Positions 25,635 to 34,835 of a stretch of DNA of 64,000 nucleotides are shown in pieces. The translations under genes and the position numbers were made by a program. The notes below the pieces were generated by a model. The model was not told where the DNA came from. It searched no databases and saw nothing but the letters and a program-made list of their open reading frames with translations. Origin of the DNA: Rhodopirellula bahusiensis (lineage in GTDB: Bacteria; Planctomycetota; Planctomycetia; Pirellulales; Pirellulaceae); NCBI RefSeq assembly GCF_002727185.1, contig NZ_NIZW01000011.1, positions 62,001 through 126,000 on the forward strand. Reading direction: 5' to 3'. Each line of letters opens with the position of its first letter. The stretch's first letter is position 1.

Positions 25635-25760
25635 CAAACCGCGGGATCGATGAACTGTCGCTTGGAGTGCGAGAGCAAAACAGCGGTTTAGTCGGGTAGA
25701 AGTGAATAGCCAGGCAAAGGGTGTAAGGCCAACATCCCATTAAATAACGGTATTCACCCC

Positions 25761-26018
25761 ATGAAGACGACAGACAACTCCATTCTCGGCGTCATCAACC
25801 CGGAAGAACTGTACACGCTTACTGCGTTCAAGCGGCGGCTCGGGGTAGCTGATGCCACCCTGCGTACCGCCCGCCGTGCAGGGCTCAAGGTTCACTACCT
25901 ACACAAGCAGGGATTCATACTCGGGAGTGACTGGATCGATTACGTTGTCAACTCCGCCCCCAACGCTTCACGCGGACAGGTTGACTCTACTTCGACCGCT
26001 GCACAGGAGGCTAAGTGA
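25761..26018 (+). CDS. Excisionase-like helix-turn-helix protein
   Basis: This 85-aa protein has a winged-helix core: ELYTLTAFKRRLGVADATLRTARRAGL, then a hairpin ending in FILGSDWIDYV. This is typical of small MerR-like excisionases or helix_turn_helix_17 proteins. Its TGA overlaps the integrase ATG by one base, and the pair has a single upstream promoter region. It probably sets the direction of recombination, and could also act as a regulator at the bipartite element. Confidence 0.75.
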   Translation: MKTTDNSILGVINPEELYTLTAFKRRLGVADATLRTARRAGLKVHYLHKQGFILGSDWIDYVVNSAPNASRGQVDSTSTAAQEAK

Positions 26019-27268
26019 TGGCAAAAAAAAAGCAAGTAGCCAACCACAAAAGAGCTCCCAAGGTTCGGATTGCAGCACCCAAAAACCGTCCTCTTCAAGT
26101 TCGGTACTTTTGTCCTACTGAAAAACGGGAAGTTCGACTTTCTGTTGGAAGCCAGGACATGAAAGAAGCGGAACAACTGAAGAACGAGATCGAAGCAAAG
26201 CTCTTGCTTGGGATCTCCGTACGATCGAACCAGAACAAAGTCCGAGGTCCAGGGATGACGTGGGAAGAATTCAGAGAAGACTACAGTCAACTTCACCTGA
26301 AATCAGTCCGGGATAGTTCCGCGAAAGATGCCGAAAGCAGATTGGATATTGCAACCAAGATCATCAAGCCCAAGACACTCGGAGAGATGGCCAAGCCTGC
26401 TTCACTACAACGGCTTCAATCCGGACTTTTGGCAGGCGAGCACAGTCGACGGAGGAAGCCGCGGTCACCGCACACCGTTCGTGGTTACATGAAGAGTATC
26501 GTGTCAGCCCTGAACTGGGCGTACGACCAAGACTGGCTGGTGGATCGGCCCAAACGCCCCCGGATCAAGGTGTCCAAGAACTCAGCAATGAAAGGAAGGC
26601 CTATCACAGAGGCCGAGTTTAAGAAAATGCTGGATTGCACCGCGGCTGAGGTGGGTGATGAAGCGGCCGACTCATGGAAGTTCATTCTTCATGGCCTTTG
26701 GGAATCAGCACTGCGAATCGATGAGCTGATGCACGTTTCTTGGGATCAGCCTGGGACCATTCGGCCGAAATGGACGGAGGGCAAATTACCAGTGTTGGAG
26801 ATCCCAGCCCCAATGCAGAAGAACGATACCGAAGAAGATATTCCGCTACTTCCTGCTTTTGAGAGACTGCTAGTGCAGGTTCGCGAGAAGGATCGAACGG
26901 GTTGGGTTTTTGATCCCCTCTCCTTGCACCTGAAACTTGGTCGGAAGGTACGACACCAACGGCCCGACGCTGAGTGGGTAGGCAAAGTAATTAGCCGAAT
27001 CGGGCAACGAGCCAAGGTAGAGGTTGCACCGGCAAATCCCACAACCGGAGTTGAGATCAAGTTCGCCTCGGCACACGACCTAAGACGGTCCTGCGGGGAT
27101 CGACTTCGAAATGCCGGAGTACCACCGCTAGTGATCTGTCGAGTGATGAGGCACTCATCCTGGGAGACCACCCGCAGGCACTACGCACCGGGCGATGTTC
27201 AGAAAGATGCAGAGACCCTCCGCCGCACCTTGCGGAACGAAGCATCCGAATCTGAAGACAACAAATGA
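26018..27268 (+). CDS. int: Tyrosine recombinase (integrase)
   Basis: This 416-aa protein has the tyrosine-recombinase catalytic set: Arg233 in ALRIDEL, His353 and Arg356 in HDLRRS, His379 in MRHSSWE, and Tyr389 in RRHYAP. An N-terminal arm-binding region and a SAM-like core-binding domain (about 75-185) precede the catalytic domain. It inserts and excises the element at the tRNA-Arg gene, whose end lies 60 bases away. The ATG at 26018 has GGAGG seven bases upstream. All catalytic residues are intact. Confidence 0.95.
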   Translation: MAKKKQVANHKRAPKVRIAAPKNRPLQVRYFCPTEKREVRLSVGSQDMKEAEQLKNEIEAKLLLGISVRSNQNKVRGPGMTWEEFREDYSQLHLKSVRDSSAKDAESRLDIATKIIKPKTLGEMAKPASLQRLQSGLLAGEHSRRRKPRSPHTVRGYMKSIVSALNWAYDQDWLVDRPKRPRIKVSKNSAMKGRPITEAEFKKMLDCTAAEVGDEAADSWKFILHGLWESALRIDELMHVSWDQPGTIRPKWTEGKLPVLEIPAPMQKNDTEEDIPLLPAFERLLVQVREKDRTGWVFDPLSLHLKLGRKVRHQRPDAEWVGKVISRIGQRAKVEVAPANPTTGVEIKFASAHDLRRSCGDRLRNAGVPPLVICRVMRHSSWETTRRHYAPGDVQKDAETLRRTLRNEASESEDNK

Positions 27269-27326
27269 AAAAAGCCCAAACAGTTGTACCTGGGTACAGT
27301 CGAGAGGGCCATTTGACGTAAGTGCA
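27269..27326. repeat. Right-end gap with inverted copy of the left-end motif
   Basis: ACCTGGGTACA (27288-27298) is the reverse complement of the left-end motif at 348-358. It lies 29 bases from attR, a fitting place for a recombinase arm site. Read on the minus strand, a weak CCCA/TGGG hairpin is followed by six T residues (27268-27275 region). This might act as a replacement tRNA terminator. Confidence 0.5.
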
Positions 27327-27403
<77 letters not shown>

Positions 27404-27498
27404 CTTCAATTCGTCAGCGGCGAATCGCTTTCGCGTCGCTCGCGAGGGCGTGAAAATATCGGCTGGTCTGGTTTCTCGCAAGGGGGAATGACCAACTT

Positions 27499-28647
27499 TC
27501 AGTTCCGCGGGACTTCGATTCCTCGAATCATGGCCCGCAATTCGTCATCAACGCTGCGACCCTCAATTTCAGCCTCCGCGGTCAACGAGACTCGGTGCCG
27601 CAAAACGGGGAGGATGATCTCCATCACGTCGTCCGGAACCGCGAAATCTCGGCCGGCAAAGGCGGCGATGGTGCGTGCAGATTGCATCAACGCAATTCCT
27701 GCTCGCGGCGACGCGCCGATGTGAAACGCTGGCCAGGACCGGGTCGCTCGAATCAGCGAGTTGATGTATTCGACCAAACGATCTTCCACGCGAACGTTGC
27801 TGCACGTCGCAATGACTTTTTGGACTATCTCGGGATTGGTGATCGGTTGGATCTCGGTTTCCAACCGATGGCCGAAGTCGATTTGCTTCGAGTGCATCTT
27901 CAGGATCTCGGCTTCTTCGACCGCCGACGGGTAGTCGACCATCAACTTGAACATGAAGCGGTCCAGTTGAGCCTCGGGCAAGTTGTATGTGCCTTCGCTT
28001 TCGAGTGGGTTCTGTGTTGCCAGAACCAGGAACGGTTTGGGAACCGGATGGCTGGTCCCATCAATCGTGACGCGATACTCCTGCATTATCTCGAGCAACG
28101 CCGCGTGTGTCTTGGCCGGCGATCGGTTGATTTCGTCCGCCAGCAACAACTGCGTGAACACAGGCCCGGCGCGGAATCGGAATTCACTCGTTTGCATGTC
28201 GAAAACGGGTGCACCGGTGATGTCCGATGGCATCAAGTCGGCGGTGAACTGGATGCGTCCAAACTCGCATCCCAAGATCCGCCCGAGCGTTCGGACGAAC
28301 AGGGTTTTGCCCAAACCAGGGACCGACTCGATCAACACGTGTCCTCCCGAGAACAAAGCGGTCAATGTTCCGAGGACCAGTTCGTCTTGTCCGACATACA
28401 GCTTCGCGACTTCGGCTTGGATCAATTCGAACAGTTGTTTGATCTTGGCGAATTCGGGTGAGACCGGAGGTGCCTGTTGAGTCGCGACTTCAGGAACCGC
28501 GATGTGTGACGCTGGGTCCGCCGGCGCAGACATTTCCGGAGGTGATGGCGGAGCACCGGGCGGGTTGGCCGAAGGGTTGTCGGTGCCAGGGTTGCCGGGA
28601 CCGGAGTTGTCTTCGGGCAAGATCGGTGGCAAGGAAGAATCGTTCAA
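27499..28647 (-). CDS. MoxR-family AAA+ ATPase
   Basis: This 382-aa protein has a Pro-rich, disordered N-terminal tail (about 1-60) and a MoxR ATPase core: Walker A GVGKT-type SVPGLGKT, Walker B LLADEINR, and sensor LATQNPLE. MoxR proteins act as chaperones that mature partner proteins, often von Willebrand-domain or peptidoglycan-related complexes. It is the last gene of a minus-strand operon and starts with TTG overlapping the stop of the DUF4350 gene. The tRNA-Arg gene follows on the same strand after 98 bases. Confidence 0.93.
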   Translation of the reverse strand: MNDSSLPPILPEDNSGPGNPGTDNPSANPPGAPPSPPEMSAPADPASHIAVPEVATQQAPPVSPEFAKIKQLFELIQAEVAKLYVGQDELVLGTLTALFSGGHVLIESVPGLGKTLFVRTLGRILGCEFGRIQFTADLMPSDITGAPVFDMQTSEFRFRAGPVFTQLLLADEINRSPAKTHAALLEIMQEYRVTIDGTSHPVPKPFLVLATQNPLESEGTYNLPEAQLDRFMFKLMVDYPSAVEEAEILKMHSKQIDFGHRLETEIQPITNPEIVQKVIATCSNVRVEDRLVEYINSLIRATRSWPAFHIGASPRAGIALMQSARTIAAFAGRDFAVPDDVMEIILPVLRHRVSLTAEAEIEGRSVDDELRAMIRGIEVPRN

Positions 28648-30353
28648 GGCGACTTCTCAGCAGGCTCGTTAGGAACTGGCGGGTCAAGTGACGATGTGGC
28701 GACGTGTGCGCCGGAGGTTGGACTGGAGGACGTCGACGGATCAGGCGTGGCGGTTGAATCGGGTTCGGTCGACGAACCGGTCGAGGTTGGTGGCTCGCTC
28801 GAACCAGAACTGGTGTCAGGCTTATCCGCTTGCTTGGCGGTCGTGTTGTTGGTGGCGATTGGAGGCTTGTCTTGGACGACAAACAAATCTGGTTCGCCGC
28901 GAACGACTCGCATGTAATGGTTGATCTTTTCTTTGGCGAAGTCCATCCCACCGGCTCGACGCATCAGAATCGCCATCGCGCTGAGGTGATTTCCAAAGTG
29001 CGTGGATCGATGATAGACGACTTGTCGAGCGCGTCCAAAAGTGGGCAACAACATCAAACACATCACCACACCCAAGAACAAAGCGTGCAGTGTGATGAGG
29101 CTGATCGGCCAAGTCGTCAGCATCTCCATTCCGGTTGGCGACGGGGCACCCGGTTCCGCATCCGATATCGCGACAAAATATTGGTCGCTGGAAAGAAAGC
29201 CAAAGCTCACTCGTTCGTCTTTGCCCACTTCGGCCGTCGACAGAATCTCGTTGCGAATTTGCTCCGCCATTGCGATCGCCGGTTGGTCAGTCATTGCGAA
29301 GTTGGTCAACATCCCGCCGCCGGCGACCACCAATATCCGTGAGTCTTTCCACTTGGGATGCGTGATGCGGGCGAGCGTGGTGACACCATCACTTTTTGCC
29401 AACGATTCAAATTGATGGGAGGGCCGACTGCTCCTGGGCGGTTCGGCTTGCGCGTCGGCGGAGTCTTCCTCCGCGACATCTTCTTCGGCAGAGTCATCGT
29501 CCGTTTCAGATTCGTCAAAAATGGCATCGAGTTCCGATTCGTCGTTTTGCTCTTCGTCTTCGGGGGCCTCCTCGACGGCTTCTTCGATCGAATCATCTTC
29601 GGACGGAGTCGTCACCGCGACGTTGACGTTGGAAAAGATCGAACTCGCTGCCACATCGCGAGAGGAGTCGAAGTCGTCCAAATCGTAGGAAACGATTCGA
29701 CGATCATCGATGTTCTGACGTGCCGACAAACTGCGAGCGGTGAAGTACTTTCCGACCGTGATGTCGTCGCGGCGAACGTCCTCCAGCAAACGCAGGTTAA
29801 TCTGTTGTGCCAATCGACGGCGATACTCCAAACGTTGTTCCGGAGGTGCCAACTTCGAAGCCTCTCGCCAGTAGGCTTCCGTGCTGCCTTCATCTGGAAC
29901 AATAAACACGACGGTGCGGTTGCCGCTCCGCAACCACTTGGTCATCCAATCGGAGATCTCGACCGGGTTCGCGGGTGGCCAGGCGGTGGGGACCCAAACA
30001 ATCGCATCGTGTTGGTAGGCTCGCGAAGACAAACGCGTCAGATTGCGAGAACGCAGTTCGGCTTCGCCCCAACCTTCGCCCAACTCAGCACGTTCGGTTT
30101 CGCCAACGTCGTCCGTCAGTGCTTTGCGAAACGCACCGAAGCCGTTGAGGCTCTTCTTGCCGATCGTTCCATCGGTTTTGCCGTAGGCCGTGTACAGGCG
30201 ATTGCAGCCGGAAGATAGCGAGACGCAAAGCAAAAGCAACGCGACGCTCAGCTTGTTCGCAACACCACGCACTAAGTCAGACCGCGAGGATGCAATCTTG
30301 GAAGCATCCGCGGATGTCGGTCTGGAGAACGCGTTTGGAGAGGGAACGTTCAT
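28644..30353 (-). CDS. DUF4350-type membrane protein
   Basis: This 569-aa protein has a lipoprotein-like N-terminus (hydrophobic LSVALLLLCVSLSSGC, lipobox Cys at about 50), a conserved domain with SDWMTKWLRSGNRTVVFIVPDEG and GGGMLTN, a very acidic insert of Asp/Glu repeats (about 250-300), and one membrane segment near residue 430 (LITLHALFLGVVMCLMLLP). The tail is Ser/Pro/Thr-rich. DUF4350 proteins recur beside MoxR ATPases and DUF4129 proteins in planctomycetes. A cell-envelope role is likely but not shown. It overlaps both neighbours by a few bases. Confidence 0.8.
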   Translation of the reverse strand: MNVPSPNAFSRPTSADASKIASSRSDLVRGVANKLSVALLLLCVSLSSGCNRLYTAYGKTDGTIGKKSLNGFGAFRKALTDDVGETERAELGEGWGEAELRSRNLTRLSSRAYQHDAIVWVPTAWPPANPVEISDWMTKWLRSGNRTVVFIVPDEGSTEAYWREASKLAPPEQRLEYRRRLAQQINLRLLEDVRRDDITVGKYFTARSLSARQNIDDRRIVSYDLDDFDSSRDVAASSIFSNVNVAVTTPSEDDSIEEAVEEAPEDEEQNDESELDAIFDESETDDDSAEEDVAEEDSADAQAEPPRSSRPSHQFESLAKSDGVTTLARITHPKWKDSRILVVAGGGMLTNFAMTDQPAIAMAEQIRNEILSTAEVGKDERVSFGFLSSDQYFVAISDAEPGAPSPTGMEMLTTWPISLITLHALFLGVVMCLMLLPTFGRARQVVYHRSTHFGNHLSAMAILMRRAGGMDFAKEKINHYMRVVRGEPDLFVVQDKPPIATNNTTAKQADKPDTSSGSSEPPTSTGSSTEPDSTATPDPSTSSSPTSGAHVATSSLDPPVPNEPAEKSP

Positions 30354-31189
30354 GCTGCCCCCGGTTTGCGAACGGAATCGGCTGACTGGATGTCTTGTTC
30401 GAGCTTCGCGTTGGATTGCCAAAGTCGTATGAATTCGGCTTGAGAAAGATCGTGTCGACCGAAGTACGCACGTTCAAACGCCGCCACGGTTTGTTGCAAC
30501 CGTTGACCGGAATCGGGCTGCGAACGCACTGTTTCTCGGACGTAGCGGCTGTTCGTTTTACCGCGAGCCAATCGCAACCAGTGGACTCGATCGAGCAACA
30601 GAAGTTGGTGGCCGTACAGATAGATGACTGCTTCGTTGTACTGGCCCGCTTGCATCAACCGTTCGGCTTGGGCACGCGGGTTCACGCTTGTATCCCGCAA
30701 AGCTTCGGGCAAGTGCTCCATGCGTTGACGGGTCTGGCGATCGAGTTGTTCTCCGGTCAGCAGCGACTGTTCGACGCTACCAGGAGTGAAGTCGAAGTCA
30801 CTGTTGGTGAACACCCAGGCAAGCAAGGTCACCAGTCCCACCAGCAAGGTGCCGAGCATCAACCATCCGAATAGTCGGGCGAAGGAAAACCCCGTGTTTG
30901 TCGCGGCAGCTGGAGCAGCTGGTGCGGTGCGGGACTTGTTGGACCTGACCGCGGTCCATCGGCTGTCTCGGTTTTCGTTTTCACTTTGCTGGTCGTCGAC
31001 TTCGACTGGGACGAGTTCACCGGCGTCTTCGTCAAACCAAACGGAACCTTCGACCGGCGACGCAAGGTTCGCCTCTTTGCTGGAATCAGCTGCAAGTGAT
31101 GGAGCCGGAACGATTCCGACTAGAAACGGGACAACGAAGCAAAACAGGATTGCTCGTGCGGGCCGTGGCGAGCGAAGTCGATTCATCAT
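30350..31189 (-). CDS. DUF4129 membrane protein
   Basis: The 279-aa product has a signal peptide (AILFCFVVPFLVGIVPAPSLA), a linker, one membrane helix (about 110-132) and a C-terminal DUF4129 domain with YNEAVIYLYGHQLLLLDRVHWLRLARGKTNSRYVRE. The family is linked to MoxR clusters and, in other bacteria, to transglutaminase-like proteins. Its start overlaps the upstream stop (ATGA) and its stop overlaps the DUF4350 start, so all three are translationally coupled. Confidence 0.82.
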   Translation of the reverse strand: MMNRLRSPRPARAILFCFVVPFLVGIVPAPSLAADSSKEANLASPVEGSVWFDEDAGELVPVEVDDQQSENENRDSRWTAVRSNKSRTAPAAPAAATNTGFSFARLFGWLMLGTLLVGLVTLLAWVFTNSDFDFTPGSVEQSLLTGEQLDRQTRQRMEHLPEALRDTSVNPRAQAERLMQAGQYNEAVIYLYGHQLLLLDRVHWLRLARGKTNSRYVRETVRSQPDSGQRLQQTVAAFERAYFGRHDLSQAEFIRLWQSNAKLEQDIQSADSVRKPGAA

Positions 31190-32286
31190 GGACGAACCTC
31201 GATTTCGACTGAGGCCGCGCTGGCGTCCGGGTCGTTGTCCGGCACCAAAATGGCTTCTTCTGTTTCCGACGATTGAGTGCTCGGTGCCGGCGTTTGGGAT
31301 GGCGTTTTGGTTTGAGCAGAACCCTGCCCACGAGAAGATATGTTCTGTCCGGTCATGGCATCTTCGCCGAATTGGCGGATGGCTTCGGCGCGGATCGCCA
31401 ATTCCACTTCCCAACCTTCCAAGCGAATTCGAGCGTCCAAGTAACCGAGCAATCGAACGACGACGCTGAACGCTGCGACGATCCACAGGGCCAGTGGGAA
31501 GAAGATGACCATGGCGACCAGATCGGTGGACCAGTTTGACGAGGCGATTCCGCGCATCCAAATCATCGAATAGTAGACGGAGCCAACTAAGACGAGCGAG
31601 GTTCCCGCGACGGTGAGGAAACGTCCGCCCAGTTCGCTGGCCATGGGGCTGTGCAATCCCTTGGATCGCCGCCCAAGCGTGATGACGTGCGGTGAAGTCG
31701 AACGAAGTGGGCAACGTTCCAGAACAAGCATTTCGGGGACGAACGGACGATTGCTTCGAATCACAGCGGCGAGGATCACGATCATCCATGGGAGCATGAA
31801 ATCGACGAATACATCCGCGTCGGTGTCGATCCGGAACAACAGAAACAATGTCGTTGGAATGGCAAGTCGCTTGAACCCAAGCACCCAAAGCAGCGGCCAG
31901 CGAAGCTTCCAGACTTCCGCGAAAGTGTGTCGCAATGTCGGTTTCTGTTCGAATACGGCTTGGCCCAAATAGTACGTTGAGAACGCGCCCGCCAACGGAG
32001 TCTGCAGGACGACGAGCACCATCATCCAGCTCGAGTATCGGATCAAATCCGACATGGAATCTTCGGTGAAGAATTCGTCGGCCGCAATTCGCAGAGGCAG
32101 GAACGACAGCAAGACAGCGTTGATCACAATCCAAGGTAGGGCTCCGGCGAAGAACGCACGCGTCACCGCCACCGGATAACGACGGATCATCAACAGGGCC
32201 AGGTCACCGATCTCCGAAAGCGAACGGACTCGGATAGCGATATGAGTGCGATCAAGCTGCACGGACGTTCGCGCCTTCGCCACCAT
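31186..32286 (-). CDS. Multi-pass membrane protein of the MoxR operon
   Basis: This 366-aa protein has about six hydrophobic segments between residues 40 and 300 and a polar, Thr/Ser/Pro-rich C-terminal tail. I do not recognise a named family. It overlaps the SpoIIM-like gene by 35 bases and the DUF4129 gene by four. It is probably a membrane partner of the operon products. Confidence 0.75.
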   Translation of the reverse strand: MVAKARTSVQLDRTHIAIRVRSLSEIGDLALLMIRRYPVAVTRAFFAGALPWIVINAVLLSFLPLRIAADEFFTEDSMSDLIRYSSWMMVLVVLQTPLAGAFSTYYLGQAVFEQKPTLRHTFAEVWKLRWPLLWVLGFKRLAIPTTLFLLFRIDTDADVFVDFMLPWMIVILAAVIRSNRPFVPEMLVLERCPLRSTSPHVITLGRRSKGLHSPMASELGGRFLTVAGTSLVLVGSVYYSMIWMRGIASSNWSTDLVAMVIFFPLALWIVAAFSVVVRLLGYLDARIRLEGWEVELAIRAEAIRQFGEDAMTGQNISSRGQGSAQTKTPSQTPAPSTQSSETEEAILVPDNDPDASAASVEIEVRP

Positions 32287-33352
32287 TCAGGTCGGCTTGT
32301 TGGGGCGAATCGGAACCGTCACGGTCATCCAGAATTGTGTCGAATGTTCCTCGAAGAGAGCGATGGTCTCGATTGCCGGGGAAGCCTAGCACCACGAAGT
32401 AAAAACTGATCATGCTGGAGGACATCACCGACCAAGCCGCTTTGAAGGTGTACGCCAGTGGGCTGGGAGAAATAAAGCCTTCCGTGAATGCCGCGAGGAC
32501 GAAGAGTGTCGCTGCGGCCGAGATCACTGGAACCGCACGGACGGCGGACCGGCGGACGGAGTCCACGCGACTGAGCCCGTTGGTTGCGAAGAGACCCAGC
32601 CCCAAACGCAGACCCGCAGCGGCGGACAACGCGATCGCGGTCAATTCGAATGGGCCGTGGGCGGTCACAAACTCGAAGAAGTTGTCGCGGCTGGCCACGT
32701 CTTCTCGAGCCATGTAGCCAAAAACCGTGCCCAACGTCACCGCGTTGCTGGCCAAGATGTAAAGGCACGGAATGATCAGGATTCCATAGGCAAAACACTT
32801 CAGCCCGATGCCTGTGTTATGCATGATGTAGAAGCTGGACATGCTGATGTAGTGGTCGAGACTGCCGACCAGTTCCATTTCGTACATCTCTTCCATGTTT
32901 TCCAAGCCAGCTTCACCGACGACGACGTTGGCAAAGTTGGGGAACAGTGTTTGTTGGTAGCCCAAATACATCGAGAGCGCGAACAAACCAAAGAACACCA
33001 ACGTGGCGACTCGCACGCAGTTGTCGCCGTAGATCTCACGAGGAGCGACACGAAAAATCATGTCGAACCAACCGGTCGGTTCAAATTTGCCCGCGCGATA
33101 CAGCTGGTTGTGGGAACGCGCGACCAGACGGTGCAAGTAAGTCACCGTGGCGGGAGGCAATTGGTACGCGTCGGCCAATGCCAAGTCCGCACACGCACCG
33201 CGATACAGCGATGCAAAACGAACGATCCCAGCGGCCCCTTTGTACTGTGGCCCAGCCTTGTCCGTTCGTCCTCGAACTTCCATCGCCTCGCAAAGACGTT
33301 CCAATTCGCCCCAGTTCGATCGTCGTTTGTCGAGCAGTTTGGCGATGTTCAT
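32252..33352 (-). CDS. SpoIIM-like membrane protein
   Basis: This 366-aa protein has a soluble N-terminal domain (about 1-115) and five or more membrane helices with the stage II sporulation protein M pattern (YILASNAVTLGTVFGYMA, AHGPFELTAIALSAAAGLRLG). In Bacillus, SpoIIM takes part in peptidoglycan remodelling during engulfment. In non-sporulating planctomycetes its relatives occur with MoxR and DUF4129 genes. It is the first gene of the five-gene operon. Confidence 0.87.
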   Translation of the reverse strand: MNIAKLLDKRRSNWGELERLCEAMEVRGRTDKAGPQYKGAAGIVRFASLYRGACADLALADAYQLPPATVTYLHRLVARSHNQLYRAGKFEPTGWFDMIFRVAPREIYGDNCVRVATLVFFGLFALSMYLGYQQTLFPNFANVVVGEAGLENMEEMYEMELVGSLDHYISMSSFYIMHNTGIGLKCFAYGILIIPCLYILASNAVTLGTVFGYMAREDVASRDNFFEFVTAHGPFELTAIALSAAAGLRLGLGLFATNGLSRVDSVRRSAVRAVPVISAAATLFVLAAFTEGFISPSPLAYTFKAAWSVMSSSMISFYFVVLGFPGNRDHRSLRGTFDTILDDRDGSDSPQQADLNGGEGANVRAA

Positions 33353-33400
33353 GCGAGCGATTATAGCGAACGAAGTTGGTTCGGGGGTGGGCCCGGCAGG

Positions 33401-34411
33401 CTAGCCTCCGATGGCATGCATCGCACGATCGGGAGGGCGGAAATCATCCGAATCAATGCCGTGTGCGGCGTGTTTCTCGCCCACACATTGCTGGATCTTT
33501 TGAATCAGTTTGTCGTCGTCGCACCCGCTTCGCATGGCGTCACGCAGCGGCGTCTCGGATTGTGCGAACAAACAATTTCGCAGCCCACCATCGGCGGTCA
33601 ATCGCAAACGGTTGCAATCGCCACAAAACGGACGAGTTACCGAGCGAATGATTCCGATCGTGCCCTCCCGGCCGTCGCAAGAAAGTGTGAACGTTTCCGC
33701 CGGTGCCGATGGATTTTCCCGGCCCGTCGGCGTGATGTTGCCAAATGCATCGGAGAGAAGTTTCAGGCAAGCGTCTCCGGAAAGCACCTGATCGGATTGC
33801 CAAGCTCGGTCGCTGTCCAGCGGCATGAATTCAATGAAGCGAAGCGTGACGCCTTTTCCGATCGCGAAACGGACCAATCCAACCAGTTCGGATTCGCTGA
33901 TCCCGCGAATTGCCAACGCGTTGAGTTTGATCGATTCAAACCCCGCTTCGATTGCCGCGTCGATTCCTTCCATGACTCGGGCAACACCGGGTCGGCGAGT
34001 GATCTTGGCAAAGGTGGCTTCGTCCAATGTGTCCAGAGAAATGTTGAGCCTCTTCAAACCGGCTTTTCGCAGATCAGCCGCGTGTTCGCCGAGTAGCATT
34101 CCGTTGGTGGTCATCGATAGGTCTTCCAAACCATCGATTTTCGCCAGCATCGCAATCAAATCGACGCAGTCGCGGCGAACCAGAGGCTCACCGCCCGTGA
34201 TTCGAATGTCTCGAACGCCGCAACGATGCACCAACAATCCCGCTAGTCGCTCGATTTCTTCGAACGTCAACACGCCGCTGCGGGGCAGGAACTCCGCATC
34301 GTGTTCAGGCATGCAGTAGAAACAACGGATGTTGCAACGATCCGTGATACTGATGCGAAGGCTGTCGTGGCGTCGACCAAAGCGATCGACCAATGCAATG
34401 GGATCGGTCAT
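33401..34411 (-). CDS. moaA: GTP 3',8-cyclase MoaA
   Basis: This 336-aa radical-SAM enzyme starts molybdenum cofactor synthesis by rearranging GTP. It shows the N-terminal cluster motif CNIRCFYC, ITGGEPLVR, a second C-terminal cluster CGDCNRLRLTADGGLRNC, and the C-terminal Gly-Gly that activates the enzyme. The ATG at 34411 gives the conserved start (DPIALVDRFGR). A longer frame begins at 34438. No other moa gene is adjacent. Confidence 0.96.
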   Translation of the reverse strand: MTDPIALVDRFGRRHDSLRISITDRCNIRCFYCMPEHDAEFLPRSGVLTFEEIERLAGLLVHRCGVRDIRITGGEPLVRRDCVDLIAMLAKIDGLEDLSMTTNGMLLGEHAADLRKAGLKRLNISLDTLDEATFAKITRRPGVARVMEGIDAAIEAGFESIKLNALAIRGISESELVGLVRFAIGKGVTLRFIEFMPLDSDRAWQSDQVLSGDACLKLLSDAFGNITPTGRENPSAPAETFTLSCDGREGTIGIIRSVTRPFCGDCNRLRLTADGGLRNCLFAQSETPLRDAMRSGCDDDKLIQKIQQCVGEKHAAHGIDSDDFRPPDRAMHAIGG

Positions 34412-34574
34412 GTTGTTAGGGTAACCGGCCCGGTTCAATGACGCGATGCGGAAGAAATTGAATGTGGTGTCAACGTGTTTTCAATCCCGGCGTCCATGAC
34501 CAACCCGCGACGGCGAAAAACGCGACAGAGAGATTGCGTCCTGAAAGTGACCGACAAGCGAGAATGATGATTCG

Positions 34575-34820
34575 ATGAGCAACGATTGGGACGACGATTC
34601 GTGGCAGTCGAGCTACGACGATGAACTGGACGAGGACGCCGTCGAGGGCGAAGAGTATTCCGTGGACTGGGATGACGAATCCTACGATGACTTCTTGGCT
34701 CGCGAATTTCCGGATTCGACCGATCGAAGGGATTGGGCGGGCGGTCGTCCGATGTGGCACTTGACCGTTTGGGTGGTGCTGGCCGTTTTCGTCGGCGGAT
34801 TTTTGCTGACGCTGTTCTGA
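34575..34820 (+). CDS. Small acidic single-pass membrane protein
   Basis: The 81-aa product has a very acidic N-terminal part (Asp/Glu-rich, residues 3-52) and one C-terminal hydrophobic helix (about 62-80) ending in LTLF. The family is unknown to me. It is transcribed alone and converges on the prepilin peptidase gene. Confidence 0.65.
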   Translation: MSNDWDDDSWQSSYDDELDEDAVEGEEYSVDWDDESYDDFLAREFPDSTDRRDWAGGRPMWHLTVWVVLAVFVGGFLLTLF

Positions 34821-34835
34821 AGCTCGCAGCGAGAT

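Noticed and set aside
27595-28480. Long plus-strand frames opposite the MoxR gene (up to 288 codons)
   Set aside because: They mirror the codon pattern of the clearly real minus-strand MoxR protein, and their products show no family features.
27499-33352. MoxR operon as part of the mobile element
   Set aside because: It lies outside the right att repeat, beyond the 5' half of the intact tRNA, and is a typical chromosomal planctomycete cluster.
32657-34096. 479-codon plus-strand frame opposite SpoIIM and moaA
   Set aside because: It is antisense to two well-recognised genes and spans their boundary; no motif was found in its translation.
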